Assembly (NCBI GenBank): GCA_007753915.1
Contig: CP036352.1
Coordinates: forward strand, 124,001-188,000
Length of the DNA: 64,000 bases
Source of the DNA: Phycisphaerae bacterium RAS2
GTDB lineage: Bacteria; Planctomycetota; Phycisphaerae; UBA1845; UTPLA1
Direction of reading: 5' to 3'
How positions within the stretch are numbered: the stretch's first letter is position 1; every line of letters begins with the position of its first letter. Shown piece by piece: positions 45,577 to 53,279 of this stretch. A program made the translations under genes and the position numbers. Below the pieces are notes generated by a model. It ran no database searches, was not told where the DNA came from, and worked only from the letters and a program-made list of their open reading frames with translations.

Positions 45577-47184
45577 TTAAGCGATCTCGCTTATCCGAAT
45601 CCGCGCGCCGCACTTATTGCACTCCACCTGTGGCGCGGAAAATTGGGGACTTAATTCCACCGCGTGGCCGCAGCCGCAGCGGAACGACTCCCAGCCGCCG
45701 CTGCGCCGGCGATAGACCATGTTTTGCGCCGGCCGCGCGATGCGCCGCGCTGTACCGGGCGCGCCGGATGAGTCGTCGTGTGTGCCCGTCTCGTCATCGC
45801 CAAGCCCTATGCCGCCGCGCGGACGATCACTCGAATCCGCGACCGCATGCGCCGGCTCGTGCAGCTTTCCGCAGCGTGGGCATGCAACCTGTGTCGCGGC
45901 GAGGCCCGGCGGCAACTTGATCCGCACGCCGCACGAACACACGATCGGCAGCACGCCCGCGGCCGCGTCCAGCAACCCCATCGCCTCGCGCACGCGCGCA
46001 ATCGCGTCGCCGCGCGATTCCTTGGCGGCCGTCGGTCTTCGCGCGGGCATCGACTGCTGCTCCTTGAGAAACGCTTCGCTCATGCAGTGCCGCCCGCGTT
46101 GCAGCTTCGCGTACGCCGCCTCGTAATCAACGTAGCCCGCCATGCCGCCCATGCCGCGAAGGATCTTGATCCGCTCGGTCAGCGGTGGATGCGACGAAAA
46201 CACGCTCGCCCGCCCGCTTGATTGCAGCGGGTTCACGATGAACATCGGCGCGAGCGTCTTGCTGCAGGTCATCAATCCTTTGCCGGTCGAAGCGCCGATT
46301 TTTTCCAGCGCCGACGCCAAGCCTTCGGGATAGCGCGTCAGCACGGCCGCTGACGCATCGGCGAGGTACTCGCGCCGCCGCGAACAGGCGAAGTAGAGCA
46401 TCTGCGCGAAGATCGGCGCGAGAATCGCCAGCACGATGGCAACGACGAACAGAATCGCTTGCGCCCCGTTCCCCTTGCCGCGCGAAGAGGACCGCCGCGG
46501 CGCATACCACTGCGCACGAAGAAACAACTCGGAGATCAGCACGATGCTGCCGAGGATTGTGCCGGCCAGGGTCATGAAGCGAATGTCGTAATTGCGAACG
46601 TGGCCGATCTCGTGCGCAATCACGCCCTGCAGTTCGTCGCGGTTCAGACGCGACAGCAGCCCGCGCGTCACCGCGACGGCGGCTTCATCCGGCGAGCGGC
46701 CGGTGGCGAATGCGTTCGGCACGTCGTCATCAATCACGTAGACCTCGGGCACCTTCGGCAGCCCGGCCGCGAGGGTCATCTCCTCGACGACGTTGTATAG
46801 CTGCGGCGCGTGCTCCTTGTCGATCGGGATTGCGCCGGCCGTGCGCAGCAATGATCGCGCGCCGAGAAACCAGCCGTTCAGCCCCATGATCGCGGCGATA
46901 CCGAGGCCCGCTGCGATGCCGGCCAGTCCGCCCTTGTTGAGCAGATCGCCGGGCCGGTCAAGCCATGAGAAGAATCGAGGCTGCCGAATGGGGTCAGGAT
47001 CGCCATCAGCCATTCGGTTGACCATGCCGGTGTAATCTGAATAACCGCGCACGAGGTCGCGCGGCATGGCGGCCTGAAGGTACACTGCGCCGCCGATCGC
47101 GTACCCGATGGCGGCGAGAAGCAGGGCCATGACGCCGATCAGCATCCACGATCGGCGCTTGTTCTGTTCAATCGCGTCCCACAT
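45577..47184 (-). CDS. M48 family (HtpX-like) membrane metalloprotease with C-terminal zinc-ribbon repeats
   Basis: The 535-residue protein has two N-terminal membrane helices (WMLIGVMALLLAAIGYAIGG, GLAGIAAGLGIAAIMGLNGW), the VPNAFATG segment and the zinc motif HEIGH (about residues 191-195), followed by further membrane helices and CSRRREYLADASAAVLT with the third ligand. This is the HtpX-like inner-membrane quality-control protease. After residue 400 come two Cys-rich ribbons (CSCGVRIKLPPGLAATQVACPRCGK and CGCGHAVELSPQFSAPQVECNKCG) that share a repeat pattern and are not part of typical HtpX. LemA is encoded immediately upstream, the usual partner. The ATG at 47184 gives MWDAIEQNKRRSW. Confidence 0.9.
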   Translation of the reverse strand: MWDAIEQNKRRSWMLIGVMALLLAAIGYAIGGAVYLQAAMPRDLVRGYSDYTGMVNRMADGDPDPIRQPRFFSWLDRPGDLLNKGGLAGIAAGLGIAAIMGLNGWFLGARSLLRTAGAIPIDKEHAPQLYNVVEEMTLAAGLPKVPEVYVIDDDVPNAFATGRSPDEAAVAVTRGLLSRLNRDELQGVIAHEIGHVRNYDIRFMTLAGTILGSIVLISELFLRAQWYAPRRSSSRGKGNGAQAILFVVAIVLAILAPIFAQMLYFACSRRREYLADASAAVLTRYPEGLASALEKIGASTGKGLMTCSKTLAPMFIVNPLQSSGRASVFSSHPPLTERIKILRGMGGMAGYVDYEAAYAKLQRGRHCMSEAFLKEQQSMPARRPTAAKESRGDAIARVREAMGLLDAAAGVLPIVCSCGVRIKLPPGLAATQVACPRCGKLHEPAHAVADSSDRPRGGIGLGDDETGTHDDSSGAPGTARRIARPAQNMVYRRRSGGWESFRCGCGHAVELSPQFSAPQVECNKCGARIRISEIA

Positions 47185-47233
47185 GGAGTTCTCGCGCCGG
47201 CTCACCGTTTGCTGCGGCGCGTTGGCGGCCCTC

Positions 47234-47258
47234 ATTTAGCCGGCGGGCTTGCCCGCCG
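47234..47258. repeat. 25-bp palindromic spacer repeat (family A), copy 3
   Basis: ATTTAGC then CGGCGGGC-TT-GCCCGCCG, between lemA and the M48 gene. It differs from copies 1 and 2 by two compensatory substitutions in the stem. Confidence 0.8.
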
Positions 47259-47266
47259 CGACGATA

Positions 47267-47821
47267 TCAGGAGAAGCTCACCTTCGGCGCTTCGCGTGCG
47301 GCGGCGTTGTCCAGTTCGAAGAACTCCTCCTGCTCGAAGTTGAACATCCCCGCGACGATGTTCGCCGGGAAGGACTGCACCTTGTTGTTGTAACCCATCA
47401 CGCTGTCATTGAAGTGCTGGCGCGAGAAGCCGATTCGATTCTCCGTCGAGGCCAGTTCCTCCTGAAGCGAGAGAAAATTCGTGTTGGCCTTGAGGTCAGG
47501 ATACTGCTCGGCGACCATCAAGAGTCGCGACAGGGCGTTGCTTAACTCGCCTTCGGCCCGCGCCGACGCAGCGATGCCGTTCGCGTTGGTGGCGGCCGCC
47601 CGCGCCTGGGTCACGCCCTCCAGCGCCGACTTCTCATGCCCGGCGTAGCCCTTGACCGTCTCCACGAGGTTGGGGATCAGGTCGTGACGCCGCTTGAGTT
47701 GCACGTCGATCTGCGACCAGGCGTTCTTCACGCGGTTACGAAGCGCCACGAGCGAGTTGTACGTCAGCACGAACCAGCCTACGAACACCACCGCTGCGCC
47801 GATTGCGATCCAGATGGCCAT
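47267..47821 (-). CDS. lemA: LemA family protein
   Basis: The 184-residue protein has one N-terminal membrane helix (AIWIAIGAAVVFVGWFVLTYNSLVAL) and the LemA core: NRVKNAWSQIDVQLKRRHDLIPNLVETVKGYAGHEK, then LSRLLMVAEQYPDLKANTNFLSLQEELASTENRI, then YNNKVQSFPANIVAGMFNF. LemA proteins are small helical membrane proteins often encoded with HtpX-type proteases, as here. Biochemical role is poorly known. The start overlaps the preceding stop in TAATG. Confidence 0.95.
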   Translation of the reverse strand: MAIWIAIGAAVVFVGWFVLTYNSLVALRNRVKNAWSQIDVQLKRRHDLIPNLVETVKGYAGHEKSALEGVTQARAAATNANGIAASARAEGELSNALSRLLMVAEQYPDLKANTNFLSLQEELASTENRIGFSRQHFNDSVMGYNNKVQSFPANIVAGMFNFEQEEFFELDNAAAREAPKVSFS

Positions 47822-48237
47822 TACGAATTGTCTCCTTCCGCGCGATCCCGCAACTCGCGCTCAAAAAGCGTACCGAGAAACCCCGTCGCGGCGCCGCTGG
47901 TCGAAGCAAACGCGCGCACCAGCGCCGCCAGTTCACCATGATCCAGCCACAGGCCGTCGCCGCGCGGACAGGTGTCGAGCGTCACGTCGGCATCGCGCAC
48001 GCGCCGCGCCTCCAGCTTGCGGCGGCAGCGCGGGCATTGCCGATCGCGCGACTTGCCCAGGCGCTCGGCCGTCTGCATCGCCGACGTAAGCGAGGCGATC
48101 GCGCCGTTTTCGTCGGACGAGAGCAGCGCCTCGAGTTCGCCCGCGTCGAACCAGGCCCCGAGGCAGGCCGGACAGTGATCGACCTCGACGCCGTCGAGTT
48201 CGAGGATCAGCATCGGTTTTTTGCAGGCCGGGCACAT
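47821..48237 (-). CDS. TFIIB-type zinc-ribbon domain protein
   Basis: The 138-residue protein contains two zinc ribbons of the zf-TFIIB type. The first is CPACKKPMLILELDGVEVDHCPACLGAWFDAGELEALL, and the second CPRCRRKLEARRVRDADVTLDTCPRGDGLWLDHGELAAL, in which one Cys of the second pair is replaced by Arg-Gly (CPRG). The W-x-D-x-G-E-L pattern is typical. The ATG at 48237 puts the first ribbon at the N-terminus, as usual for this family. It is the first gene of a zinc-ribbon/lemA/M48 set. Function is unknown. Confidence 0.85.
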   Translation of the reverse strand: MCPACKKPMLILELDGVEVDHCPACLGAWFDAGELEALLSSDENGAIASLTSAMQTAERLGKSRDRQCPRCRRKLEARRVRDADVTLDTCPRGDGLWLDHGELAALVRAFASTSGAATGFLGTLFERELRDRAEGDNS

Positions 48238-48396
48238 GGAGCACCTGTTCGCGCGAAGCCGGGCCCTCCGCCTGATGCGATGGGCGCGGATCGACCGCGT
48301 CACAGGAAGTGTAACGTCGCTGCGGGCCGCTCGGCCACTATAAAAGCGACCGGCGTTCATAACAGACGGGGGCTTGTCAGCGATAAGACAGGTTTG

Positions 48397-49491
48397 TTAC
48401 GCGCCGAATTCCGCCGTGTCCTTCGCGTGCGCGCGGGCAGTCTCGAGCGCGATGCGATGCTCGTCCAGCAGGCGGCGCAGGTGCGCATCCAGCGTGAACA
48501 TGCCGTCCTTTCGCCCGCTTTGAATCGCCGTGTCGAGTTGCTCGGTCTTCCCGGCGCGGATCGCGCTGCGCACGGCGAAGCTGCCGAGCATGACCTCCAT
48601 CGCCAGCACACGGCGGCCCGCCTGCGCGCCGGGCAACAAGTGCTGCGCGATCACCGCCTGAAGGCTCAACGACAATTGCGTGCGGATATCGTCATGCTGC
48701 TCCGGCGGGAAGAGATCGACCAGCCGCGAAATCGCGCCCTTCGCGTCGGCCGTGTGCAGCGTGGAGAAGATCAGATGCCCCGTCTCGGCGGCGGAGATGG
48801 CGAGCTGCGCCGTGTCGCGATCGCGAATCTCGCCGACGAGGATCACGTCCGGGTCCTGGCGCAGGCCGAAACGCAGACCGTCGAAAAATGACGCGACGTC
48901 GTCGCCGATTTCGCGCTGGGTCACGATCGACCCCGGCGCGGGCGGGTGGACGTATTCAATGGGTTCTTCAATGGTGAGGATGCGATGACCGCCACGCTGA
49001 TTGAGCAGCGCGATCAGGGCGGCGAGCGTCGTCGTCTTGCCGCTGCCGGTGACGCCGGTCACGAGCACCAGCCCGCTGTTCAGGGCGGCGATGCGTTCGG
49101 CCAGATCGCGCGGAAAACCCAGCTCGTCAAAGCTCGGCAGTCGCGTTGGGATGGCGCGAAAGCACGCGCCGATCTGCCCGCGCGCGGTGAAGACGTTGGC
49201 ACGGAAGCGCGGCGCGGAGGCCTGGCCGCTCGCCGCCGGAAGCGACAGTGCGAAATCGACATCGGTAGCATTGTCCAGCCGCGCCAGTGCCCCGGCCGGA
49301 GCGACCGCCGCCAGCATCGCGCGGACGGCATCAGCGGCGATCGGCGTCGCGCCGGTCGGCACGAGCGTTCCGTGGACGCGATACATCGGGGCGTGCCCGG
49401 CGACGAGGTGCAGATCCGACGCCTCCATGGCTTCCATGGCGAGCAGGAGCGGAACGACATCGGTCGGCGACGTGGGCGGGGTGGATGCCAT
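48397..49491 (-). CDS. pilT: type IV pilus twitching motility ATPase PilT
   Basis: PilT powers retraction of type IV pili from the cytoplasmic face. The 364-residue protein has a PAS-like N-terminal domain (ASDLHLVAGHAPMYRVHGTL), Walker A GVTGSGKTTT (about residues 146-155), the Asp box ILTIEEPIEYVH, Walker B RQDPDVILVGEIRD, the His box TGHLIFSTLHTADA, and the retraction motif AIRAGKTEQL near the end, which corresponds to AIRxxK and distinguishes PilT from PilB. No other pilus gene is nearby. Confidence 0.93.
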   Translation of the reverse strand: MASTPPTSPTDVVPLLLAMEAMEASDLHLVAGHAPMYRVHGTLVPTGATPIAADAVRAMLAAVAPAGALARLDNATDVDFALSLPAASGQASAPRFRANVFTARGQIGACFRAIPTRLPSFDELGFPRDLAERIAALNSGLVLVTGVTGSGKTTTLAALIALLNQRGGHRILTIEEPIEYVHPPAPGSIVTQREIGDDVASFFDGLRFGLRQDPDVILVGEIRDRDTAQLAISAAETGHLIFSTLHTADAKGAISRLVDLFPPEQHDDIRTQLSLSLQAVIAQHLLPGAQAGRRVLAMEVMLGSFAVRSAIRAGKTEQLDTAIQSGRKDGMFTLDAHLRRLLDEHRIALETARAHAKDTAEFGA

Positions 49492-49563
49492 GCGAAGGAA
49501 TGATACTCGGCCGCGACGTATCGGTTGCGGGGCCGGGCGGCTCGATTCACGGAAAAGGCCCGC

Positions 49564-49995
49564 TTACGACGCCTGCCGCGGAAGATTCGCGTGAATGCGC
49601 TCGAGTTCGCCGAGATGACGGCGGTGTTCGTCGAGGTGGCGGCGGACGATCAGGGCTGCAGCCTTGTCGATTATCCGGGCCGCCTCATACAGCCGCACAA
49701 GGTTTCGCACGTTGGCGATGACCTGCGGCATGAGAAACGACAACTTGAGGTAATGCACGCCACCGACGCTGGTGGGGTAGGTCGGCGGCCGCGGGGAGCC
49801 GCGCAGCCGCAGGATCGACTCGGCGAGCGCCGCCTGATGCGCCTGCGTTTCGCGGAGCATCTGCTGGACGATCTGGTGATCACCGGCGGCCGGCCACGTC
49901 ACGTGCGCTCCGGCCTCGGCCAGCCGATGCACGAGACTGCCGTACTCGGCGGCCAGCAGGGCGTTCAGCGTGTCGATGTCAGATTGGTGATCCAT
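49564..49995 (-). CDS. hypothetical helical-bundle protein, ferritin-like architecture
   Basis: The 143-residue protein (start ATG at 49995) is predicted to be four helices: DTLNALLAAEYGSLVHRLAEA, HQIVQQMLRETQAHQAALAESILRL, MPQVIANVRNLVRLYEAARIIDKAAALIVRR and LDEHRRHLGELERIHANL. The layout and Glu/His-rich helices resemble ferritin-like proteins. However, the Glu-His spacing (RETQAH, DEHRRH) is i to i+4 and not the ExxH of diiron ferritins, so metal binding is doubtful. It lies between nuoN and pilT on the same strand. Confidence 0.6.
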   Translation of the reverse strand: MDHQSDIDTLNALLAAEYGSLVHRLAEAGAHVTWPAAGDHQIVQQMLRETQAHQAALAESILRLRGSPRPPTYPTSVGGVHYLKLSFLMPQVIANVRNLVRLYEAARIIDKAAALIVRRHLDEHRRHLGELERIHANLPRQAS

Positions 49996-50054
49996 GAATT
50001 CCACACAAGCGTTGCATCGTGACCACGGCGAACAAGCTCGCCGGCCCAATGGAA

Positions 50055-51686
50055 TCATTCGCCGAGCGAGCCGCGGGCTTCAGCCCGCGCGGTGTCGGGC
50101 GATGGAAAGATCGCCGCGGTCGCGGTCGGCTGCACGACGCGATACAAGTCGCGCGAGCGATTCTCGGCGAAACCGATCAACCCGCCGGCGTACAGCGTGC
50201 CGGTCAGCACAATGCCCAGCGCACACGCCACCACGGCGAGCCGGCCCAGCGCCGGCGTGCGAATCGGCGGCTCATCGCTCGACACGAAATACATCGCGTA
50301 CGCGACACGAGCGTAGTAGTAGAGACTGATCAGCGTGTTGAACACGGCAACGAAGATCAGCCAGTACAGCTTCGCTTCGAACAGCGCCACGAGCAGGTAA
50401 TACTTGGCGACGAACCCACCGAACGGCGGCAGGCCCACGAGGCTGAACAGGCAGATCGTCATCACCGCGCCCAGCAGCGGATTGCGCCAACCCAGCCCGG
50501 CGAATCCGTCGAGCGTCTCCTTGCCCGTGGCCCAGCCGACCATCGCGACAATGCCGAACGCGCCGATGTTCATCAGCACGTACACCAGCGTGTACGCGAC
50601 GATCGCGCTGAACGCCGGATGCACCGCGCCCACTTCATTCAGCGTCGGTCGCCACAAGATCGCCACCGCCATCAGCATGTAGCCCGCGTGCGCGATGGAA
50701 CTGAACGCGAGCAGCCGCTTGAGATTGGTCTGCCAGAAGGCCGAGAAGTTGCCGACCGTGCAGGTGACGGCGGCCATGATCGCAACGGCCTGCGAGACGG
50801 TCACGAGCACCGCGGGCGACGCCGTGGACGACGTCAACACCGAGATGATGCGGAGCATCAGGCCCAGCCCCGCGGCCTTGCTTGCGACGCTCAACCACGT
50901 GGTGATCTCGATCGACGCGCCTTCGAATACGTCCGGGCACCAGAAGTGAAACGGCACGGCCGAGACCTTGAAGGCGACGCCGGCGAGGAACGCGATGATC
51001 GCCGTGCCCATCAGCACGCTCGCGCCGCCGGTCGATATCTCCGCGCCGATCTGTGCGAGGTCCAGCGTGTGGTAGTGGCCGTACAGCAGCGACGCGCCGT
51101 AGATCATCATGGCGCTGGTCACCGCGCCGAAGAGAACGTATTTCATCGATGCTTCGGCCGAGAGGCGGTTTTTCTTTCGGAAGCCGGCCAGCCCGTACGA
51201 CGGCAGTGAAGCCGATTCGACGGCCAGCACGATCATCAGCAGGTTCGTCGTGCAGACCATGAGCGCCATGCCGAAGGCGCTGCCCAGCAGCAAGGTGAAG
51301 TATTCCGGTGCGTCGTCGGCGGAGGACATCGTGCCGGGCTGGGCCGACCACTGTCCGATCCACCACATGCCGATGATGAGCAGCAGAAACGCGCTGGACA
51401 GGAAGATGAAGAAGTAGCTGAACTGATCGACGACGAGCATCGGCCGCGCCGCGTCGGGTGACATGCCTGCGAAGCTGCCGCTGGACGTGAACCCGCCGAG
51501 ACAGAGGTACGCCGTCACGCCCGCTCCGATGGCCGCGGTGATCGCGCTGACGCGCCCGTTCCGTCCGAAGACCAGCGCCGCCAGCAGCACGGCGACTATG
51601 GCCCCGGCGAGGCTCCACAGCGGAGCCAGCGCCTTAAGCTGCTCCGCATCGGGCAGCCAGAATGGTGTTGCCGCAAGAATCTGCAC
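50055..51686 (-). CDS. nuoN: NADH-quinone oxidoreductase subunit N
   Basis: NuoN is one of the three antiporter-like proton-pumping subunits of complex I. The 543-residue protein has about 14 membrane helices, with the conserved VESASLPSYGLAGF motif, FKVSAVPFHFWCPDVFEGAS and the AYTLVYVLMNIGAFGIVAMVG stretch. The last nine or so residues before the stop (TARAEARGS) are encoded by a copy of palindromic repeat family B (50068-50092), so the natural C-terminus was probably extended by the repeat. It is the last gene of the nuo cluster, 12 nt after nuoM. Confidence 0.96.
   Translation of the reverse strand: MQILAATPFWLPDAEQLKALAPLWSLAGAIVAVLLAALVFGRNGRVSAITAAIGAGVTAYLCLGGFTSSGSFAGMSPDAARPMLVVDQFSYFFIFLSSAFLLLIIGMWWIGQWSAQPGTMSSADDAPEYFTLLLGSAFGMALMVCTTNLLMIVLAVESASLPSYGLAGFRKKNRLSAEASMKYVLFGAVTSAMMIYGASLLYGHYHTLDLAQIGAEISTGGASVLMGTAIIAFLAGVAFKVSAVPFHFWCPDVFEGASIEITTWLSVASKAAGLGLMLRIISVLTSSTASPAVLVTVSQAVAIMAAVTCTVGNFSAFWQTNLKRLLAFSSIAHAGYMLMAVAILWRPTLNEVGAVHPAFSAIVAYTLVYVLMNIGAFGIVAMVGWATGKETLDGFAGLGWRNPLLGAVMTICLFSLVGLPPFGGFVAKYYLLVALFEAKLYWLIFVAVFNTLISLYYYARVAYAMYFVSSDEPPIRTPALGRLAVVACALGIVLTGTLYAGGLIGFAENRSRDLYRVVQPTATAAIFPSPDTARAEARGSLGE
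50068..50092. repeat. 25-bp palindromic repeat (family B), copy 2, at the end of nuoN
   Basis: Identical to 19330-19354. It encodes part of the NuoN C-terminus when read on the minus strand. Confidence 0.8.
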
Positions 51687-51698
51687 GCGGAACCGCTC

Positions 51699-53255
51699 CT
51701 AGTTAAACAGGCCGACGACCTTGTCGATCGTGCCGTTCATGAGGTCAAAGGTGTACTTCGGCAGCACGCCGAGGAAAATCGCCAGCACGGCCATCGGGAA
51801 GAGAATCGCCGTCTCCCGCGCGTCGGCATCGGGGAACGACGCGTACTCCTCGCGCTTCTTGCCGAGATAGACGCGCTGAATCATCCAGAGGATGTAGCCG
51901 GCGGTCAGCACGACGCCGAAGGCCGCGGCGAACGCCATGGGCTTGGCCCAGGTGAACGGCGCGCTGTAAGTGCCGAGCAGAACCCAGATTTCACCGATGA
52001 AGCCGCACAACGACGGCAGCCCCAGCGATGCAAAGAAGCCCAGCGTCGCCAGCGAACCGTAGCGCGGCATGGCCAGCCACAAGCCGCCGAAGCGGTTGAG
52101 GTCGCGGTGGTGCGCCCGGTCATAAATGATTCCGACGAGGAAGAAGCACATCGGGCTGCTGATGCCGTGGGCCAGCATCTGGAACATCGCGCCCTGGAAA
52201 CCCGTGTTCGTCATGATGGCGCAGCCCAGCACGACGTAGCCCATGTGGCTGATCGAGCTGTAAGCGACGAGCCGCTTGAAGTCGGTCTGTGCGAGGCAGC
52301 AGAACGCGCCGTACAGAATGTTGATCAAACCCAATGAGGCGACGTACCACGCCAGTTCCTTGCCCGCCTCGGGGAAGATCGGGTAGCACACGCGGAGGAA
52401 ACCGTACGAGCCGAGCTTCAGCAGAATGCCGGCCAAGATCATCGAGATCGGCGTCGGCGCTTCGACGTGGGCATCGGGCAGCCACGTATGGAAGGGGAAC
52501 AGCGGCACCTTGATCATGAACCCGATGAACAGCATGACGAACATCGCCTGGCCGAAGTTCCAGCCGAGGAAGGTCGTGTTCTCGCCGTTGAAGAGTTCGT
52601 GAATGGCGGGCTTGGTGGCGTACTCAATGAGGTTGAAGGTGCCTGCGCCGCCGTTGGCGTCGGCGCTCATGAAGTACATCGCCAGCAACGCGACGAGCAT
52701 CAGCACCGAGCCGGCCAGCGTGTACAGGAAGAACTTGATCGCGGCGTATTCCTTCCGCGGCCCGCCCCAGACACCGATCAGGAAGTACATGGGCAGCAGC
52801 ATGACTTCCCAGAAGATGTAGAACAGGAAGAAGTCAATCGCGCCGAACGTTCCCAACACGCCCGTTTCAAGCAACAAGAACAGTGCGAAATAGCCCTTGG
52901 GGCTGCGATTGTTGTGCCAGTGGTCGAAGTTCCAACCGGCCCAGCAGGCCAGCCAGGTGATGAGCGTCGTGAGGATGACCAGCGGGAAGGAGAGGCCGTC
53001 GAGGCCGACGTGCCAGTTGATCTCAAATCCGCCGACCTTGATCCATTCGACTTGGTGCTCGAATTGCAGCGCGCCATACGCGCCGTTGAAGGCATCGCCC
53101 GAAAGAAACGGCCCGAACAGGCTGCACGACAGCAGGAACACCGCGAAGGTGACGACCCACGCGACCACGCGCGCCTGCCGCGCCGGGGCGATCAGCACCA
53201 GCCCGGCGCCGATCAACGGAAGAAAGATCAGCCACGTCAACAGATGACTCGTCAC
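51699..53255 (-). CDS. nuoM: NADH-quinone oxidoreductase subunit M
   Basis: NuoM (518 residues) is an antiporter-like membrane subunit. It has the conserved EVMLLPMYFLIGVWGG segment with the key Glu, the FMIKVPLFPFHTWLPDAHVEAPTPISMILAGILLKLGSYG motif with proton-path Lys, and SISHMGYVVLGCAIMTN. The start MTSHLLTWLIFLPLIGAG is typical. NuoL ends 24 nt upstream. Confidence 0.97.
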   Translation of the reverse strand: MTSHLLTWLIFLPLIGAGLVLIAPARQARVVAWVVTFAVFLLSCSLFGPFLSGDAFNGAYGALQFEHQVEWIKVGGFEINWHVGLDGLSFPLVILTTLITWLACWAGWNFDHWHNNRSPKGYFALFLLLETGVLGTFGAIDFFLFYIFWEVMLLPMYFLIGVWGGPRKEYAAIKFFLYTLAGSVLMLVALLAMYFMSADANGGAGTFNLIEYATKPAIHELFNGENTTFLGWNFGQAMFVMLFIGFMIKVPLFPFHTWLPDAHVEAPTPISMILAGILLKLGSYGFLRVCYPIFPEAGKELAWYVASLGLINILYGAFCCLAQTDFKRLVAYSSISHMGYVVLGCAIMTNTGFQGAMFQMLAHGISSPMCFFLVGIIYDRAHHRDLNRFGGLWLAMPRYGSLATLGFFASLGLPSLCGFIGEIWVLLGTYSAPFTWAKPMAFAAAFGVVLTAGYILWMIQRVYLGKKREEYASFPDADARETAILFPMAVLAIFLGVLPKYTFDLMNGTIDKVVGLFN

Positions 53256-53279
53256 GTTCCGGCTCCCTGCAAATCGAAT

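Noticed and set aside
49564-49995. Diiron ferritin
   Set aside because: The helical layout fits, but the metal-binding ExxH spacing is absent.
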